Positions 12,404 to 25,438 of a stretch of 64,000 nt of DNA are shown here, one piece after another (the stretch's first letter is position 1; each line of letters starts with the position of its first letter). This stretch comes from Gentiana macrophylla. Taxonomy: Eukaryota > Streptophyta > Magnoliopsida > Gentianales > Gentianaceae. Position numbers and translations under genes: made by a program. The stretch spans positions 186,001-250,000 of the forward strand of contig JAOBSW010000519.1 in the NCBI GenBank assembly GCA_026214975.1, given 5' to 3'. The notes beneath the pieces are model-generated. The model saw nothing but the letters and a program-made list of their open reading frames with translations, did not search any database and was not told where the DNA came from.

Positions 12404-14960
12404 GTGTTTGCTCGCCCCTGAGCAAAACCGAGCGTTTCAAACAGAAATAGAGTCAACATTTTTACTGTATAATGAGTCTCCCGTATCATATAGGTAAGAC
12501 AATAGTAAAAAATGATTACATAAAAATTTGGTTCTACCATGTGTTGAATAATGAAGGTGTGTGTGTGAAAACAGCTTCTTCGACATTAACTACTAAAGAC
12601 CAGTTCGGATTATAGATGCATAACGTACTAGGGTTACACCATAGGCTTATATGTCATAAACATATCCACTAATTGAGGTCTACCGGTCGAGCAGGACTTT
12701 AAGGGTTATATCATTAGGCTAGGGGTTGGGGCTAATGAAAGGATATTTACGATAAAACAGAAAAAGACGGTGCAAAAGAGCATTAACCGAGAAATATAAA
12801 CATGAAACTCGGTTATCAACTTCGTCTTCAATCTTTCCCATTATTTACATCTTCGGAATCCAAACCCTAACTTCAACTTCAGATTTTTTTTCTTCACTAT
12901 ACAACATTATCAGTCCATTTTATGACTTAAAACTACGATACTCTATACTCTCTTTTTGTATTTTTTTATTATTATTTTTCTTTTATTTTCTCTTTTCTTT
13001 TTTTTTTTTTTTTGAGAAAAGTTATACAGAAACATATATATAAATTTGACACTAAAGATAAAAATTTGATTAATAGCCACAACCGGCACATTGTTACATT
13101 TCTCTCCCCGAATAACTCGTAAATCACAACACCATATGATAATCATGCCTGAACAACACCTCGCAACATCGTAATAAATGTGCGGAACTTAAAAAGCTCA
13201 ATTGCCAGGTAGTCAAGGATACATAGACCGAAATAAAGTTCAGGGAATCGGTTTACAGGCTAGTAACACGAAAGTCTAGTTCGGGTGGCGATCTAACCAC
13301 CCTACAATAGGCATGGAGGGGTAACTATGGATTAATCGTTTAGGTTGGTCTTTGGCTCTGATCGGGTCAAAATAAAAGCCAAAAACGTCATCCCGTATTT
13401 AATAACGACGAGCTTTCTATTTTGCCTCGAAGTTACTAATATAAGTTCTAGGTAACCGGGTCATGAAAAAACTATAATCATTCACTAGTCAAGTATTATG
13501 TGACGTTGAAGCTATTACGTGAAATTTTTTCAATTTTCAACACACGATCGGAACTATAAAATAGAATGTATTTGAGTAATCAACAGATGTCAAACCACGG
13601 GATATGAAGGCTCGTAACACAATGAACAATGTTAAAACTATAAAAATTTGAAAAAATTGCTCGAATTTTCACTAAAGGACGATTGAAAACTAAGGCACGA
13701 CTTGTAAAAACAAAAAACCGGAAAATCGGCTGGCTAGCCCCCACCCCTACTTTAAAAAGTTAACATCGCCCTTGATGTTTAAATAAAATAAAACGAAGAG
13801 GATGAAAGACATAGCTTAAACCCAAAAATGGCGAAATTTCGGTATGTGGCATCCGTATAATGAACTTCCAGGGTAACTGTACTTATAAAATATACACAAC
13901 CAACACCAAAGGTGTACAAGTGTGGAGTATAAAAGCGTAGATACACGGGGATGCCACATAAGCAAATTGATAAGCATGGATCATCTTTAAAGCATAATTT
14001 ACATCATACACAAATATCACAATGTCCAAACTTGATGCTACAGGCACCATCAGGATGTAACCAAAAATGCCACTAAGTAACAGGCATGCGAAAGTCATGT
14101 TTGGGATATCAAAACATCTACTAACAGGTGTGGAACACTATGTTATATACATACTAAAACTGATGACATTATGGTAAAAACAATATATAGATGCATAGTA
14201 GAATCTAAAATATGACCGTAGCGGTCATTATATCCGAAATACTTACAAAATATGGTCTAAGCATTGCCTAAGAACCAAACCAAAATGAGGCCGACTATGG
14301 CAATCTACATCCGATAAGATACCAAAATGAGGCCTACTATGGCCATTAATAGCCGATAAAATAAAAGTGTTGAAAAATAAAAAGTACGATAGTAGTCGTG
14401 CCTCCAGCAGCCACACTGTGGTTGCCTCCCACGAAACGCTATGGTTTAATGTCGTTAGCTCGACGTGATGATTTTATAAAAATAAATGATGGAAATGGAT
14501 TGTACAGATGCTCTTAGGTCGGAACGAGATCGATAAACCATGAAATTTGAGTCATTGACATGGCTCGCAATTCTCGGGACAAGGTGGAGGATCCGTAAGG
14601 TTCATAATAACCAGATTAGCGTCGAAGTATTGTTTCTCATTTTTTTAACCTAAGGGAATTTGTCAAAAACATACCCTTGGTCTCGTGAGTATCTTCGACA
14701 GCTCCGGATGGAAAAACCTTAAAAAGTCAATACGGTTCAGTCCACCTAGATTTCAACTTACCCTGAAAGAAGTGTAAATGAGTGTTATATAACAAGACGT
14801 CATCTCCCTCTTTAAATTCACTCTTTTTTTATTTTAGAGTCGTGGAGAAGCTTCGTCTTCTTTTTATAATTACGAGCTCACTCATACGACCGTAGTCGGA
14901 ACTCATCGAGTTCAGCTAGTTGTGACAAATGTTTCTCACCTACGGCTTTGTAATCGAAAT
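12404..14960 (-). mobile_element. Athila-A 3' non-coding region
   Basis: About 2.5 kb between integrase and polypurine tract. No envelope-like ORF can be supported. A T-rich stretch lies at about 12950-13015. At 14412-14470 the minus strand carries a block with GTCGAGCTAACGAC and GGGAGGCAACC, which recurs at 53276-53330 in Athila-D just after its pol region. Athila elements normally hold a long 3' non-coding or env-like segment here. Confidence 0.65.
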
Positions 14961-14976
14961 TTAGGAAATGTGTCGC

Positions 14977-15952
14977 TCAGTAATCTCGATCTTCCGATTC
15001 TACAGGTAAGTGACAAGCTTTACCGAACACTAACATATACGGGGATATTCCTATCGGGGTCTTAAAAGCTGTCCGATGCACCCAAACTGCGTCATCGAGC
15101 TTTTTAGCCCAATTCTTCCTACTCGAATTCACTATTTTCTCGAGAATACGCTTAATCCCTCGATTCGACACCTAGGCCTGCCCACTCCTTTGGGGATGAT
15201 ACGGGGTTCCTAACTTATGTCGAACTCTGTATTTCGTCAGAAGTGTGTTAAAAATCCGATTATGGAAGAGACTACCATTGCCACTGATCATCGCTCGAGG
15301 AATTCCAACCTAGTGAAAATGTACTTTTTCAAGAAACATATGACCACATTACGGTCATTAGTAGAAGAAGTGATTTCCTCTACACACTTTGAGATGAAAT
15401 CTACCGCTACGAGAATGTACTTATTGCTGTAGGAGGACGGAAAAGGTCCCATGAAGTCGATACCCCAAACATAAAAAATTTCACACTTGAGAATCGGTTG
15501 CATAGAAATTTTGAATCTTCTCAAGTTCCGTCCCGATCTTTGACAAGTGTCACACATACTCACATATTTGTGTGAATCTCTAAATATCGAAGGTGAATAA
15601 AAACATCTTTGGAGAACTTTCAGGGCTGTTCGGTTTCCGGCATGATGGTCACCGGCTTCCTTGTCATGACAGAACGACAGAATGCTTGGTATCTCGCCAT
15701 TGTGAGCACATCTACGAATTATACCATCAGAACACCTACAAAAATTGTATGGATCATCCAGTAGTAGTACTTAAGATCTCTAAAGAACTTTTCCTGTTGT
15801 TGATAAATCAACTCGGGATCTAAGTACTCACGCAAGATAATTGACAAAAGAAGCATACCACGGGTTACCGTACTTACCAGGAATTAAAGGGCTCTCTTTC
15901 ATTACAGAAATAGCCGTGTTAATAGAAAACATCTTTCCATCTGGGAACTCGT

Positions 15953-16009
<57 letters not shown>

Positions 16010-17220
16010 CAATAACATCGAGGGACAGTTGTAATCGGCTGAGGTGATCCGTAACCAAATTCTGACTTCCCTTACGGTCTTTAATCACAACATCGAACTC
16101 TTAGAGTAAAAGTACCCATCTCAAGAGTCGAGGTTTTGCATCCTTTTTACTCAGAAGCTATTTCAGTGCTGCTTGGTCAATATGCACTATAACCTTCTTT
16201 CCAATCAAATATGAACGAAACATATCAAAGGCAAAAACTATCCCTAGTAACTCCTTCTCGGTCGTCGCATAATTGATTTGAGCAGGATTCAAAGTATGGC
16301 TGGCATAGTAGATAGGTTTAAACAGTTTAACACGTTTCTGGCCCAATACGGCCCCAACTGCCACATCACTAGCATCATAGATAACTTCAAAATCCTCACG
16401 CCAATCTGGTGCTATCAGAATTGGTGCGATCACTAACAAATGTTTAATGTCCAAGAAGGGCACATCTTTCAAAAGTAAATGGGTAAGAGATTTAACACGT
16501 TTCGAAAAATCCGGTATAAACCATCTATAAAATCATGTGTGTCCTAGAAAACCTCTAAGCGTTTTTAAGTTTGTGGGAGGCGGTTATCGTTCAATAGCCT
16601 CGACTTTCACACGATCTACCTCAATACCTCTCCTCAAAATTTTATGCCCTAATACGATACCCTCTTCAACCATAAAGTGACATTTCTCCCAATTTAACAC
16701 AAGATTCGTATCTTCACAACATTGCAACACTTTGTCAAGATTATCAAAATAGTCATACTGAAATCATCCATAAAAACTTCTAGATATTTCTCAATCATAT
16801 CAGCAAATATGGTATTCATGCAATGCTGGAATGTATCTAGGGCGTTAAATAACCCAAATGGCATTCGAGTGTATGCAAAAGTGCCATACGGACACGTAAA
16901 ACTGGTCTTTTCTTGGTCTTTAGGGTCGATAAGAATCTGATAATATCCACTAAATCCATCTAAAAAACAATAAAAAGCATGTCCACTCAAACATTCCAAC
17001 ATTTGATCAATAAAAGGTAAAGGGAAGTGATCCTTACGTGTAGCATCATTCAGCTTCCGGTAGTCTATGCAAACATGGTATCCGGTGACTAGTCGAGTCG
17101 GAACAAGCTCATTATGTTCATTGGGCTGCACCGTCATTGCTCCTTTCTTCGGAACAACCTGTGTCGGGCTGAACCACTCACTATCACTGATAGCATAATG
17201 ATACCCATCTCGAGGATCTT
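14977..17220 (-). pseudogene. Athila-A pol: RT, RNase H, integrase (broken)
   Basis: RT at 17137-16694 shows VCIDYRKLND, the YCFLDGFSGY block and the FMDDF catalytic motif at residues 122-126 of that frame. RNase H at 16472-16158 has VIYDASDVAVGAVLGQ and YATTEKELL. The integrase follows: the N-terminal part at 16088-15828 is swollen by a (TC)26 microsatellite; the zinc and core region at 15563-15288 has CDTCQRSG and [13 protein letters not shown]; the core end is at 15171-14977. An in-frame TAG at 15174-15172 replaces the residue before [10 protein letters not shown], where Athila integrases have the catalytic glutamate. Protease and the gag junction are absent; gag lies at 20701-22185 on the other strand because of an inversion. 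Not functional. Confidence 0.9.
15955..16006. repeat. (TC)26 microsatellite within integrase sequence
   Basis: A pure 52-base TC run. On the coding (minus) strand it is read in frame as an alternating Arg-Glu run between the end of RNase H (VTDHLSRL) and NEFPDGKMF. Related Athila proteins have an ordinary acidic linker here, so this is an expansion within coding sequence. Confidence 0.95.
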
Positions 17221-17249
17221 GATCATCTTTAATAAAGTATCAAATCTCT

Positions 17250-17337
17250 CGGTTTTATTCTGTGTTAATTATTTTCTGTCCTTATCTTTTTGCATTCCTT
17301 TTAAGGAGGATATGGACATCATCCAGAAGGGGGAAAT
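17250..17337 (+). mobile_element. Copia-1 3' internal end with polypurine tract (inverted block)
   Basis: The sequence 'ggaggatatggacatcatcc' followed by AGAAGGGGGAAATTA sits before the LTR start at 17338. The same arrangement occurs on minus at about 39480-39417 in Copia-2. It is therefore the 3' end of the Copia-1 internal region, but now on plus because of the inversion. The left breakpoint with Athila-A pol lies somewhere in about 17220-17260. Confidence 0.8.
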
Positions 17338-18561
17338 TATTGGAAATAAAATTTATGTTTTGATAATGATTCATCACTTGTTTAGTTATTCTTTTTTTAA
17401 CCCCGTTGATGAAGTGCCATAACTAGTTCTTGTAGTGCAAAACAAAACAATGTCTATAATTAAATGTATAGGATTTAATAGAGTCTGATATTTGTATAGG
17501 TAAATCAGACAAGCACTGTAACAGAATAGGCTTAAAACCGAGAAACTGAATTCATGAAACATGCTGAGTTTACAAATGAGAAAGTATCAAAAAGAAGAAA
17601 CTTGCCTTAGAAGGAAGGCGAGTTCACTCTAACCCGAAGAAGGTAAGTTCGCCGAGGGACACAGACTCAGTTGGCTTAACTAGAAGCTAAAGGCCGAGGG
17701 GACAAACTCAGTTTAGAAGGCCGAGGGGCACAGACTCAGTTATGAAAGATTGAAGAACTGAGGTTTCAAACTCAGTTTATGAAGACTAAAAGTCGAGAAT
17801 GTAAAGTTAGAATTCAGGTAAGTCTGTGATGGCCTGAACTGACTTTACAGATTTTGTATGGAGTCCTAAGATACATAAGGAGAATGATATCTTGGATGAT
17901 ATATGTTTCTATGGTGTACTCTGATCAAGCCAATAAAGATCAGATGAATACAGAGTACTAAGTTTTGAAGAAAAGTAAAAACTCAGTAATCCTCTTAAAA
18001 CTGAAACACTCAGGTATACCAGCTGGAGACTGACAAACCCCAAAAGCATAGTTTCAAGCTGAAGTCACTCAAACTGAAGGAAAATCAGAACGTTAGAAAC
18101 AAGCAATTTGATTGGTTGAAGAAATGTCAGAAAGGACACTGACATTCAACAAACACTAGCTGGACCACCAACGGCTATAAGAATTCAAATTCAAATAAGT
18201 TCAACGTTGGAAAAACCCCTATAAATAGATCACTTTTACTTCAAGAAGAATTGTGGAGTTCAAAAGATAAATCTATTAAGAAAAATTCAAGTAACGGGGA
18301 AAGTAAATTAAAAAGGAACTCCTTCTATATGCTATATTGCAAGATCTAGATCAAGAAATCTTCAATGTGGTATAAAGCATTCAAAGAAAAATATCATATC
18401 CACAATTGAAAAAATCAGAGCTCTTTATGCAAATCATATACACCCTGAAAAAGAAACTCATATCACAAGTTGAATACTAGTTATTGATTTTAGTCTCAAC
18501 TTTGATTTAATCAAAGGTTAGACTGTGAAACACCAAGAAGGTGTGAAGGACATTTGAGGTG
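17338..18561 (+). mobile_element. Copia-1 3' LTR, first part (inverted block)
   Basis: Reverse-complement match to 30570 downward, starting TATTGGAAATAAAATT (second base changed from the expected TGTTGG). The TATA box CTATAAATAG is at 18220-18229. It ends TTGAGGTG, where Athila-A starts. The missing part, beginning again with AGGTG, is at 10514-9909 on minus. Joining the two at one AGGTG aligns without gap to the intact 5' LTR. Confidence 0.88.
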
Positions 18562-20586
18562 TGATGAGAGTCAACTCGACTATATTTTCATACATATTTT
18601 ATACCCTGATTTGACTCATTTTACTTAAATCCGGGAATATTTGGCTTGATTTCGACACATTTTGCACCGTTTTCGATATTTACGAGACCTAGGACGTAAT
18701 GTCCAGAAATCTTGATGTTTTCGGTGTTTTGATGCACTCTCGGTCACCCTAGTGTCTTGTAGTGGTTACGTGTTGTATTTGTTGTGATTTTGTCCAGGAA
18801 TTAGGTGTGCGGCATGTCCGGAGGGCGAGATACAGGGATTGGAGCGTGTGCCCGAAGCTTAGCTTGCAGCTAGTTTACTAAATGGATAAGTATCGGCGCT
18901 AATACATGACAAGATCAACGGATGTTTCTATATAGCCAAGGGCGCCCCTGGGGGGGCCATGGTCCGGAGCCCCCCCGAAAATCAATGAATTTAAGGGCCC
19001 TATGAAATTTCGACCTAATATTATATATATACTGTATTTATATGAACAAGGAATGTAATACCTTAATGGTTAGAACTCTAGTATATTAGACATGAGACTT
19101 GGTTTTGAATCTTGCAATCTACAATAATTTTTGTTTTATTAAACTAGGACTAGGAACCAAATAAGTAGGTTTTTTTTCCTTCCAAACCCATGACTATCAC
19201 ACGCAGTTTTTTTGTTTTATTTTTTTATATGTTTTGGTTACTGTTTTTTTTTTTTTCGAAGGGCGAGGGCCTAAAATTTTTTTTTGGCCCCAAGCCTAAA
19301 TTTGGACAGGGACGCCCCCGTATATAACCACGTGTAATATGTCGTGTATTTATTAAACTGTTCCACGGTGGATATTTATCTAGATAGGTATCCTCATGCC
19401 ACCATGTGATGGCCATCACATGTGGTAAGCTTGGGCCGACATAGTTGATAGGATAAGTTTCATAGTGGCCGACTTTCTTAAGTCGGCAATAGACTGTATA
19501 CATATTTATGTATGTTATGCTACGAAAAGAGGAGGAGAATTTTTAGCAGCATAGTTTCCAATATTTTTAGTATAAACTTTCCATTTGTATTGATTAGCTT
19601 TCCAAAAGTATTAACAATAACTTTACCAATATATAATATTAGCAACTTACAAAAAATATATTAGCAGCAACTTTCAGAAAATATATTAGTAGCAACAAAT
19701 TTCCAAATATATATTAGCAGCATAGTTTCACTTTACCTTGATTTTCTTGGATTCGAAGTTTCGTCATGTTTTGTCTATATAGGTATATCTTTTATCTTTA
19801 TTTTGTTTGTATGTATTAATTATATGATGAAATCTTGCGTTTTGATAGCCGTAAAGTAGCTAATCGTTATATAGCCGAGTTATGCGATAATCACCGAAAT
19901 CGAACCCTAGTCTGTTGATTGAGGTGTTCTTGATGTAGTGATTGTTGATTCTCGATGTTGTAGTAGTTCTAGAACTTATTCTAAATCACGTTTGTTGAAT
20001 TGATCACTCGGTAATCGTATTACACGTATCGTCGTTATATATGTATTTTGTGAGAGGGTACGGGAACCGGGGTTCTAGGATCACCCTGTAAAACCGACTG
20101 AGTTGTTTAGATTCGGTTTTTTGTGTGAGGTTTGTATCAACTTGTTGAGCGTTCATTGAACGTAGACCGTGTTAGGTCAGTTAAATCTGGTCAGCAGACT
20201 GTTGAACCCGACATAGGAGGGTAGATTATTGAAATAATGTATATTCTCGGAAATCGGAAAAGACACCCTACGAGTAACATCAAGAACGTTTAGGTGAATC
20301 AAGAATACCTCCGGGCTTAGCTAGGGTTGGGTATGTAGTTGATTGGAACACTACTCGGCTATCGTTTTTAATCGTTTAAAACTCCCGTTTCAATTTAGTC
20401 GTTGTAGAAATAGCACGTTGTAGTTTAATAACCTTTCCAAAAATTACGTTGATCTGAACTAGAGACAATGCTAGCTTTGGTACTTAACTATATTCCCTGT
20501 GGGATTACGACCTTGCTCGCTAGTTTTATACTACAACCGACTTGGTACTCTGCCGATCAAAGTTGGTATACTATAAAACAACCACA
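18562..20586 (+). mobile_element. Athila-A 5' LTR (inverted block)
   Basis: Starts TGATGAGAGTCAACTCG after AGGTG (18557-18561) and ends ACCACA eight bases before the primer binding site. Homologous to 10515-12388 on the opposite strand. Its extra length is due to the MITE at 18938-19321. Because a primer site and gag follow, this is the 5' LTR. Confidence 0.88.
18938..19321. mobile_element. hAT-like MITE (about 384 bp)
   Basis: The ends carry GGGCGCCCCTG and CAGGGACGCCCCC, an imperfect inverted pair. Flanks ATATAGCC (18930-18937) and ATATAACC (19322-19329) look like an 8-bp duplication with one mismatch. The interior has 'gggccctatgaaatttcg' and a right end 'ggccccaagcctaaatttgg', familiar from plant GGGGC-rich hAT-type MITEs. 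The sister LTR lacks it. No transposase. Confidence 0.72.
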
Positions 20587-20594
20587 AAGTTTTC

Positions 20595-20612
20595 TGGCGC
20601 CATTGCCGGGGA
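20595..20612 (+). other. Athila-A primer binding site, tRNA-Asp type
   Basis: TGGCGCCATTGCCGGGGA follows the 5' LTR after an AAGTTTTC spacer. It complements the plant tRNA-Asp 3' end. Confidence 0.9.
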
Positions 20613-20700
20613 GTCAAGTTGATATCTCGTAAGTTAGTTAAATCTTCAGGATTAGGTCATTTTTCTTTTTTATTGTTTGTTGTTGTTTGAATTTGTGCAG

Positions 20701-22185
20701 TTTCTGACCCAAAGATCAACAAGGAATTAGCTGAATATCGTCTGGAAATTGAGATTTTCTATCTTCAACTGTTGGCTTTGAGAAATAGAACGATTGAACG
20801 TCTACACCTCAACAAGCCGAATCATCTAATCCGGAAATAGAATCCTCGATGGCTATGAATACGACTATAACTAGTAGTCAAGGCTCTCCAACTGGGAGAG
20901 AAGAGCACGAGCATCATGTTGAGGAAGTTGAATCTACACAACAACGTGGTGAGTCAAGTCTTCCGTTTGAGGGAGAAGTTAGATTGCATATTCGGGAACC
21001 TATTCCAATCCAGAGACAAGAACCGATTAAAAGGGAACCTCAATCACCGAATGTACAACTGTAGCCCCAATTTCAAGGGATGAATTTGAATCTAAATTCT
21101 TTTGTTCCACAGCCTGCACCTCAGTTAAATCCGAACCAAGTTATGCAACAATACCAACAAATGATATTGCAAATGGCTCAGATGAATCCGATGATGATTC
21201 AGTATAATCCGATGGCTGCTGAATATAATCCCATGCTTATGAATCCCATTGATGGGGCAATATCAGAATCCATATCAACAACCATATATGTCAATTCCGC
21301 AACCGATACCAGTTCCGGTGCAACATGCCGCTCAGAATGCACAACCTTATCAAGAACCGGTATTTAGACCTCTGATAGTTCATAGGATAGTGAGAATCCC
21401 CAGGAGAACTTTGATTGATTATACTACACACTCTATTGGTGAAGGTCATTCTCCTATTCGTGTCCCGCACATCCAGGCTAATAACATGGAAATCAAGGGC
21501 ATGTTTGGACTTTATTGTAGGAGATTGCTCAGTTTAGAGGGAAGCCTGAGGAAGATCTGAATAAGTTCTTAAATAACTTTATGCAGGTAAATAGTGTTTT
21601 AGAAGAGGCGATCCGGTTATTACTATTTCCACACGTTCTGAAAGAATATGCTATCAACTAGTTTGAGTCTTTACCACATGATTCACTACACACTTGGGAT
21701 GAGGTGACGGGGAGTTTTGTGTTAAAATACTTTCCACCGGGACAAACTTTGGACATGAGGGAAGAAATCTCGAATTTTGAACAGTGGGCTTCTAAGTAGT
21801 TACATGCGGCGTGGGACCGTTAGAAAGCTATGATGAGGAAATGTCCACAACATGGTTTCTAAATTTGGAATCAGATTCACATATTCTATGCGGGGGGTAG
21901 ATAAAGATTCTAGAAGAACGTTGAATTCTGGGAGTGGAGGAGATCTTATGATTTTGGAACCGGATATTTTGTTGGCTACAATTGAAAGGATAACCGTGAA
22001 CAATCGATAATGAAATTCTATGAAACCGAAAGAGCTTCAGAAATGAAGAAATTCTGAGAAAGAAGTAAAGGTTGGTGGTTATGATCAGTGGATGCAAGAC
22101 GAGAATAATAAGTTTTCCAACAAAGTGACAATTTTGGAGAAACAGCTACGTGAGGTGATTATCGACAAACGAGCAGCGAATAAAT
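20701..22185 (+). pseudogene. Athila-A gag (broken, 3' end cut by inversion)
   Basis: Recognisable parts are an early region (INKELAEYRLEIEIF) at about 20720, a Q/N/M-rich linker at 21080-21250 (NPNQVMQQYQQMI), and a core region at about 21535-21790 with FRGKPEEDLNKFLNNF and LPHDSLHTWDEV. This last part is the usual Gypsy gag layout that packages the RNA. Frames change several times and stops are frequent. The sequence stops being gag-like at about 22185, where minus-strand Copia-1 DNA begins. Zinc knuckle and protease are missing, so the inversion was accompanied by loss of DNA. Confidence 0.78.
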
Positions 22186-22189
22186 GTGC

Positions 22190-24885
22190 ATTGTCAGTTA
22201 TCATTTTCTTTTTGTCATATTCTTCAGCCGCTTCACTGATAGCATTATAAGTTGGACTGGCTTCCACATTGTTGATGCTGGCCCAAATTTGCCAAGAAGT
22301 TGTCATGCTGTGTTTCCCGAAAAAACTTGTTGTTGAACAAAACTGTGCATCTCAGCACGGTCTTCTTTAATGCTTCATCAGTTATTGATTTTTCAAGTAC
22401 TTCTTTGACGATTCCTAAATCATCTCTGCCAACATTGCCAACATTCTTTTCAACTTTTTTAACTGTTCCATTTTCTTCGCATTTGTTCAGTTTATCCCAG
22501 TAATGAACAAGAACTTTCTTCATTGTCAAAAAAACTTTACAATGCTTGTTCTCTGGTTTCAATTTCTTTGGCAGGTAAGCTGTTGAAGATATTGTAGATT
22601 TGTGAATCCAATCCTAGTCTCGTCTTTGTGGGCTCTGAAAATATGATAATCAGTTGCCTCTCTTCATCATCAATGTCAGCTCTGGTTTTCTTCAGTTCAG
22701 CGAGCTTTTCATCTATACAACCAAGAACGTCTAACATATCATCAGCATTGGCTTTTAAAATGTCCATACTTACCCTCCTTTTGGCATCATCTTTTTTGAT
22801 TAAACTTCGGATAAAAGAATTTAGGTGTTGTTGATTGGATGCCAAAATGGTTTGTGCTACCACTGAATCTTTAATGGTATTTTCCACCCAAAGTATCCTG
22901 CTGTAAACATCATTAACAAGATTTTACAGTCTTTCCTGAGTCTCAACTTTTCTTGCTTCAGACTCAATGGTGGTTTTCCGGATATCAGTTAGAGTCTTAT
23001 GACAGTTTCTCTAGACACCTTCCATCTTCTTCATCGGTTCATTTCTCTCCGCTTTGTTTTCTTCCATTGAGTTCATAACTTTTGCAAAGATATCCATATC
23101 TTCTTTCTGAATTTTCACAAGTTCATTGTAGTTGTATTTGATAAACTCAACCTGTGTAGGCACATCTTTGTTATCAATTTTAGTTTTCCCAGCTTCCTTG
23201 ATTTCAGCTTCAGACATCTTCTCAGTTTCCTCTTGTGGCTTATATCCAACAATGTCAGTCTTAGGAATTTCTTCAGTTTCAAACTTTTTGGTCAGTTCTC
23301 CTTTGAGTGGGGTAGAAACAATCTTCTTCAGCTTTTCTTTATATTCCTCAGATTTTCTAAGTTCCTCAGACTGTTTTCTCACTTCTTCTAAAGTTGACAT
23401 TTCAGCATCTTTTACTGGTGATAGTTTTACATTAAACTCATCATCAGTTTCTTCTACAGCTTGATCAGCTACATCTTTGGATATTTCCAGAATTTCTCTA
23501 TCAGTAGGTGATTCATAGCCTTTTAGTTCTGGTTCTTCTTCTTTCTCTGATTCAGACTGAGTTTCTGAATCTGATGCAGTAGAATCATCACTATCTTCTG
23601 AATTTTCTTCACTTGATTTTTCATCTTTATCAGCCTTACCTGACACTTTTGTTTGTAGAGATGCAACGATCCTCTTTTTGTAAGTTAGGATCTCCCTGAG
23701 ACTCATCATCATCATTATTGTCATCATCATCCTTCTTTTTTGAGCTTGAAGGATCTTTTCCAATAAATCTTTTCCAGTATCTGCTTCTAATCGCAGTGTA
23801 TCCAGTGCCTGGCATCAAACAATTGTCCCAAGTGAGTGATGTTGTAGAGTCCAAAAATCCATGGTTCCTCAACTTCCATGAATTCTTTCCTTCTATTACT
23901 GCTGTTGATTCTATTTTCGCAATTCCAAAATGATTGAAATCCTTTGTACCAACAAAGCAAGAATCTTATTGTGACAGAATCTGCCATTCTTCACATTTGT
24001 CTTTTTCTTTGGTTTCTCTGAAGTGATTTGTCCTACTAGTTGATCATTAATATATCTCTGTCAATTGAAGTTCTTTTCAAACCAAATCACATAAAATAGA
24101 TCTATCTTGGTTCCAGATAGAATACTAAAGTTTCTAGCACTTCTAATGATACATTTGGCCAGTCTGGTTTTAGAAAACCAAGCTTTCCTATTAGTGACAC
24201 ATTTGTGTTTGTGTCACTTGCAATTACTTTCCATAACTTTTACCTTTTTTCTTTATTCAACTTGATAGAAGATGCGTATCCAGAAATGTTGAACCCGAAG
24301 ATTCCTGCTACAAGGTTCTCTATAACCTTAATTTCCTTTGTATTGACTGTGGTGGTGTAGGTGCATACATCTTCTTCTATAGTTGTTGTTCCATACTCAT
24401 AGAATTCTCCTTAGCTTTCCAAGCATGCACTATCCAGAGTAATGTTGAAAATTTCTTCAAGACCTTTAATTTTTCTTATTTTCTCCCCAATCTGTTTGGC
24501 AAGATCTGAATTTCCATGATTTTCTAGGTATTGATCAAGTGAAATGATCAATCCGGTTTCCACTCTTGTGTATGTCATGATTCCTGAATGGATAGATGTT
24601 TTTGAAAAAATTGAAGACGAGATAAATTCTTTAAGTGGGTGAGCAATAAAACTGAGTAGCAAAGATTTTTATGAAGGAGAGACAAATGGTATTTATAGAT
24701 TGATGGTAGATGAGCAGTTGATAGAATTTGAGTGGCATAAACGACTTGTCATAAATCGCATCCCGTTTTGAGATGTGAAAAAGGTGGTAAGTAGTGGAGA
24801 TGGACGGTTGACATCTGTGTAGGTTACGACTTTTCTGCCAACCGTAGCTAGAATCAGTAAATGCATTCCAGCTGTGAATATCCAT
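22190..24885 (-). pseudogene. Copia-1 extra ORF after gag: unrecognised, acidic and coiled-coil protein (broken)
   Basis: Minus-strand frames at 24885-24411, 23987-23011 and 22887-22245 form one decayed gene. At about 24190-24050 the translation reads ARNFSILS then FYVIWF, matching ARNFYTLS and IYAIWF of the Copia-2 protein (40555-41520). At about 23640-23480 there is a Ser/Glu/Asp-rich stretch (SSEENSEDSDDS). Beyond it come Lys/Glu-rich, coiled-coil-like segments to about 22245. No protease, integrase or RT motif is seen where pol should be. The reading stops where the inverted Athila gag begins. Function unknown; the N-terminal part loosely resembles plant-specific ORFs of other retroelements, which is inference. 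Confidence 0.65.
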
Positions 24886-25438
24886 CTTTGAGCTTATCCA
24901 AACATGCTTTATGACTCAGTTTTTGAAAGAGTCAGCTTTTGATACTTCCTCAAAAATCAGCTTATTTCCTGCAAAACAAATTAAGATCTTTTTGGTACTC
25001 ATGTTTGTTTGGGTCCTTTCAGGTTAGTCATTGGATTAATTAGTAAACCATGTAAAGATGGTTTCTTTTTCACTGAATTAATCTCGACTTTGAGAGCTTT
25101 GAACATCTTAAGGATTGAGCTCATTTCTCTCATATATTTTTCTTGACTTTTGACTTACTAGAATCCCTGTTGGATCAATCAGTTTTCACATAATTCTGCT
25201 GTTTTGGCTTAACAGTCTTATCCTTATGTATTTTGTGAAACTGAGTTGATCTAGCAGTGGTTGAACGAAAATTCCAGTCTTCATCGGTAGGAAAGAGTCT
25301 TCCTTTCCTCAGAATATATTATCCCTTGAATGAGAATCATTACTTGGTATATAGGACTTGAATGTCTTGTTAACTGATCTCGGATCAGTTTTGCCTTTTT
25401 CAGCCTTTTGAGTTTTTCTGTTGCATTTGCCAGTTTTT

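Noticed and set aside
12943..14098. Envelope-like gene in Athila-A
   Set aside because: The short frames have no continuous hydrophobic or signal segment pattern that could be joined with confidence, and stops are dense.
10515..20586. One element with terminal inverted LTRs, such as a large fold-back transposon
   Set aside because: Primer site, polypurine tract and AGGTG duplications show that both are ordinary direct LTRs of one Athila element, reversed by a later inversion.
22628..23464. Plus-strand Ser-rich open frames
   Set aside because: They are antisense shadows of the Lys/Glu-rich minus-strand Copia-1 ORF.
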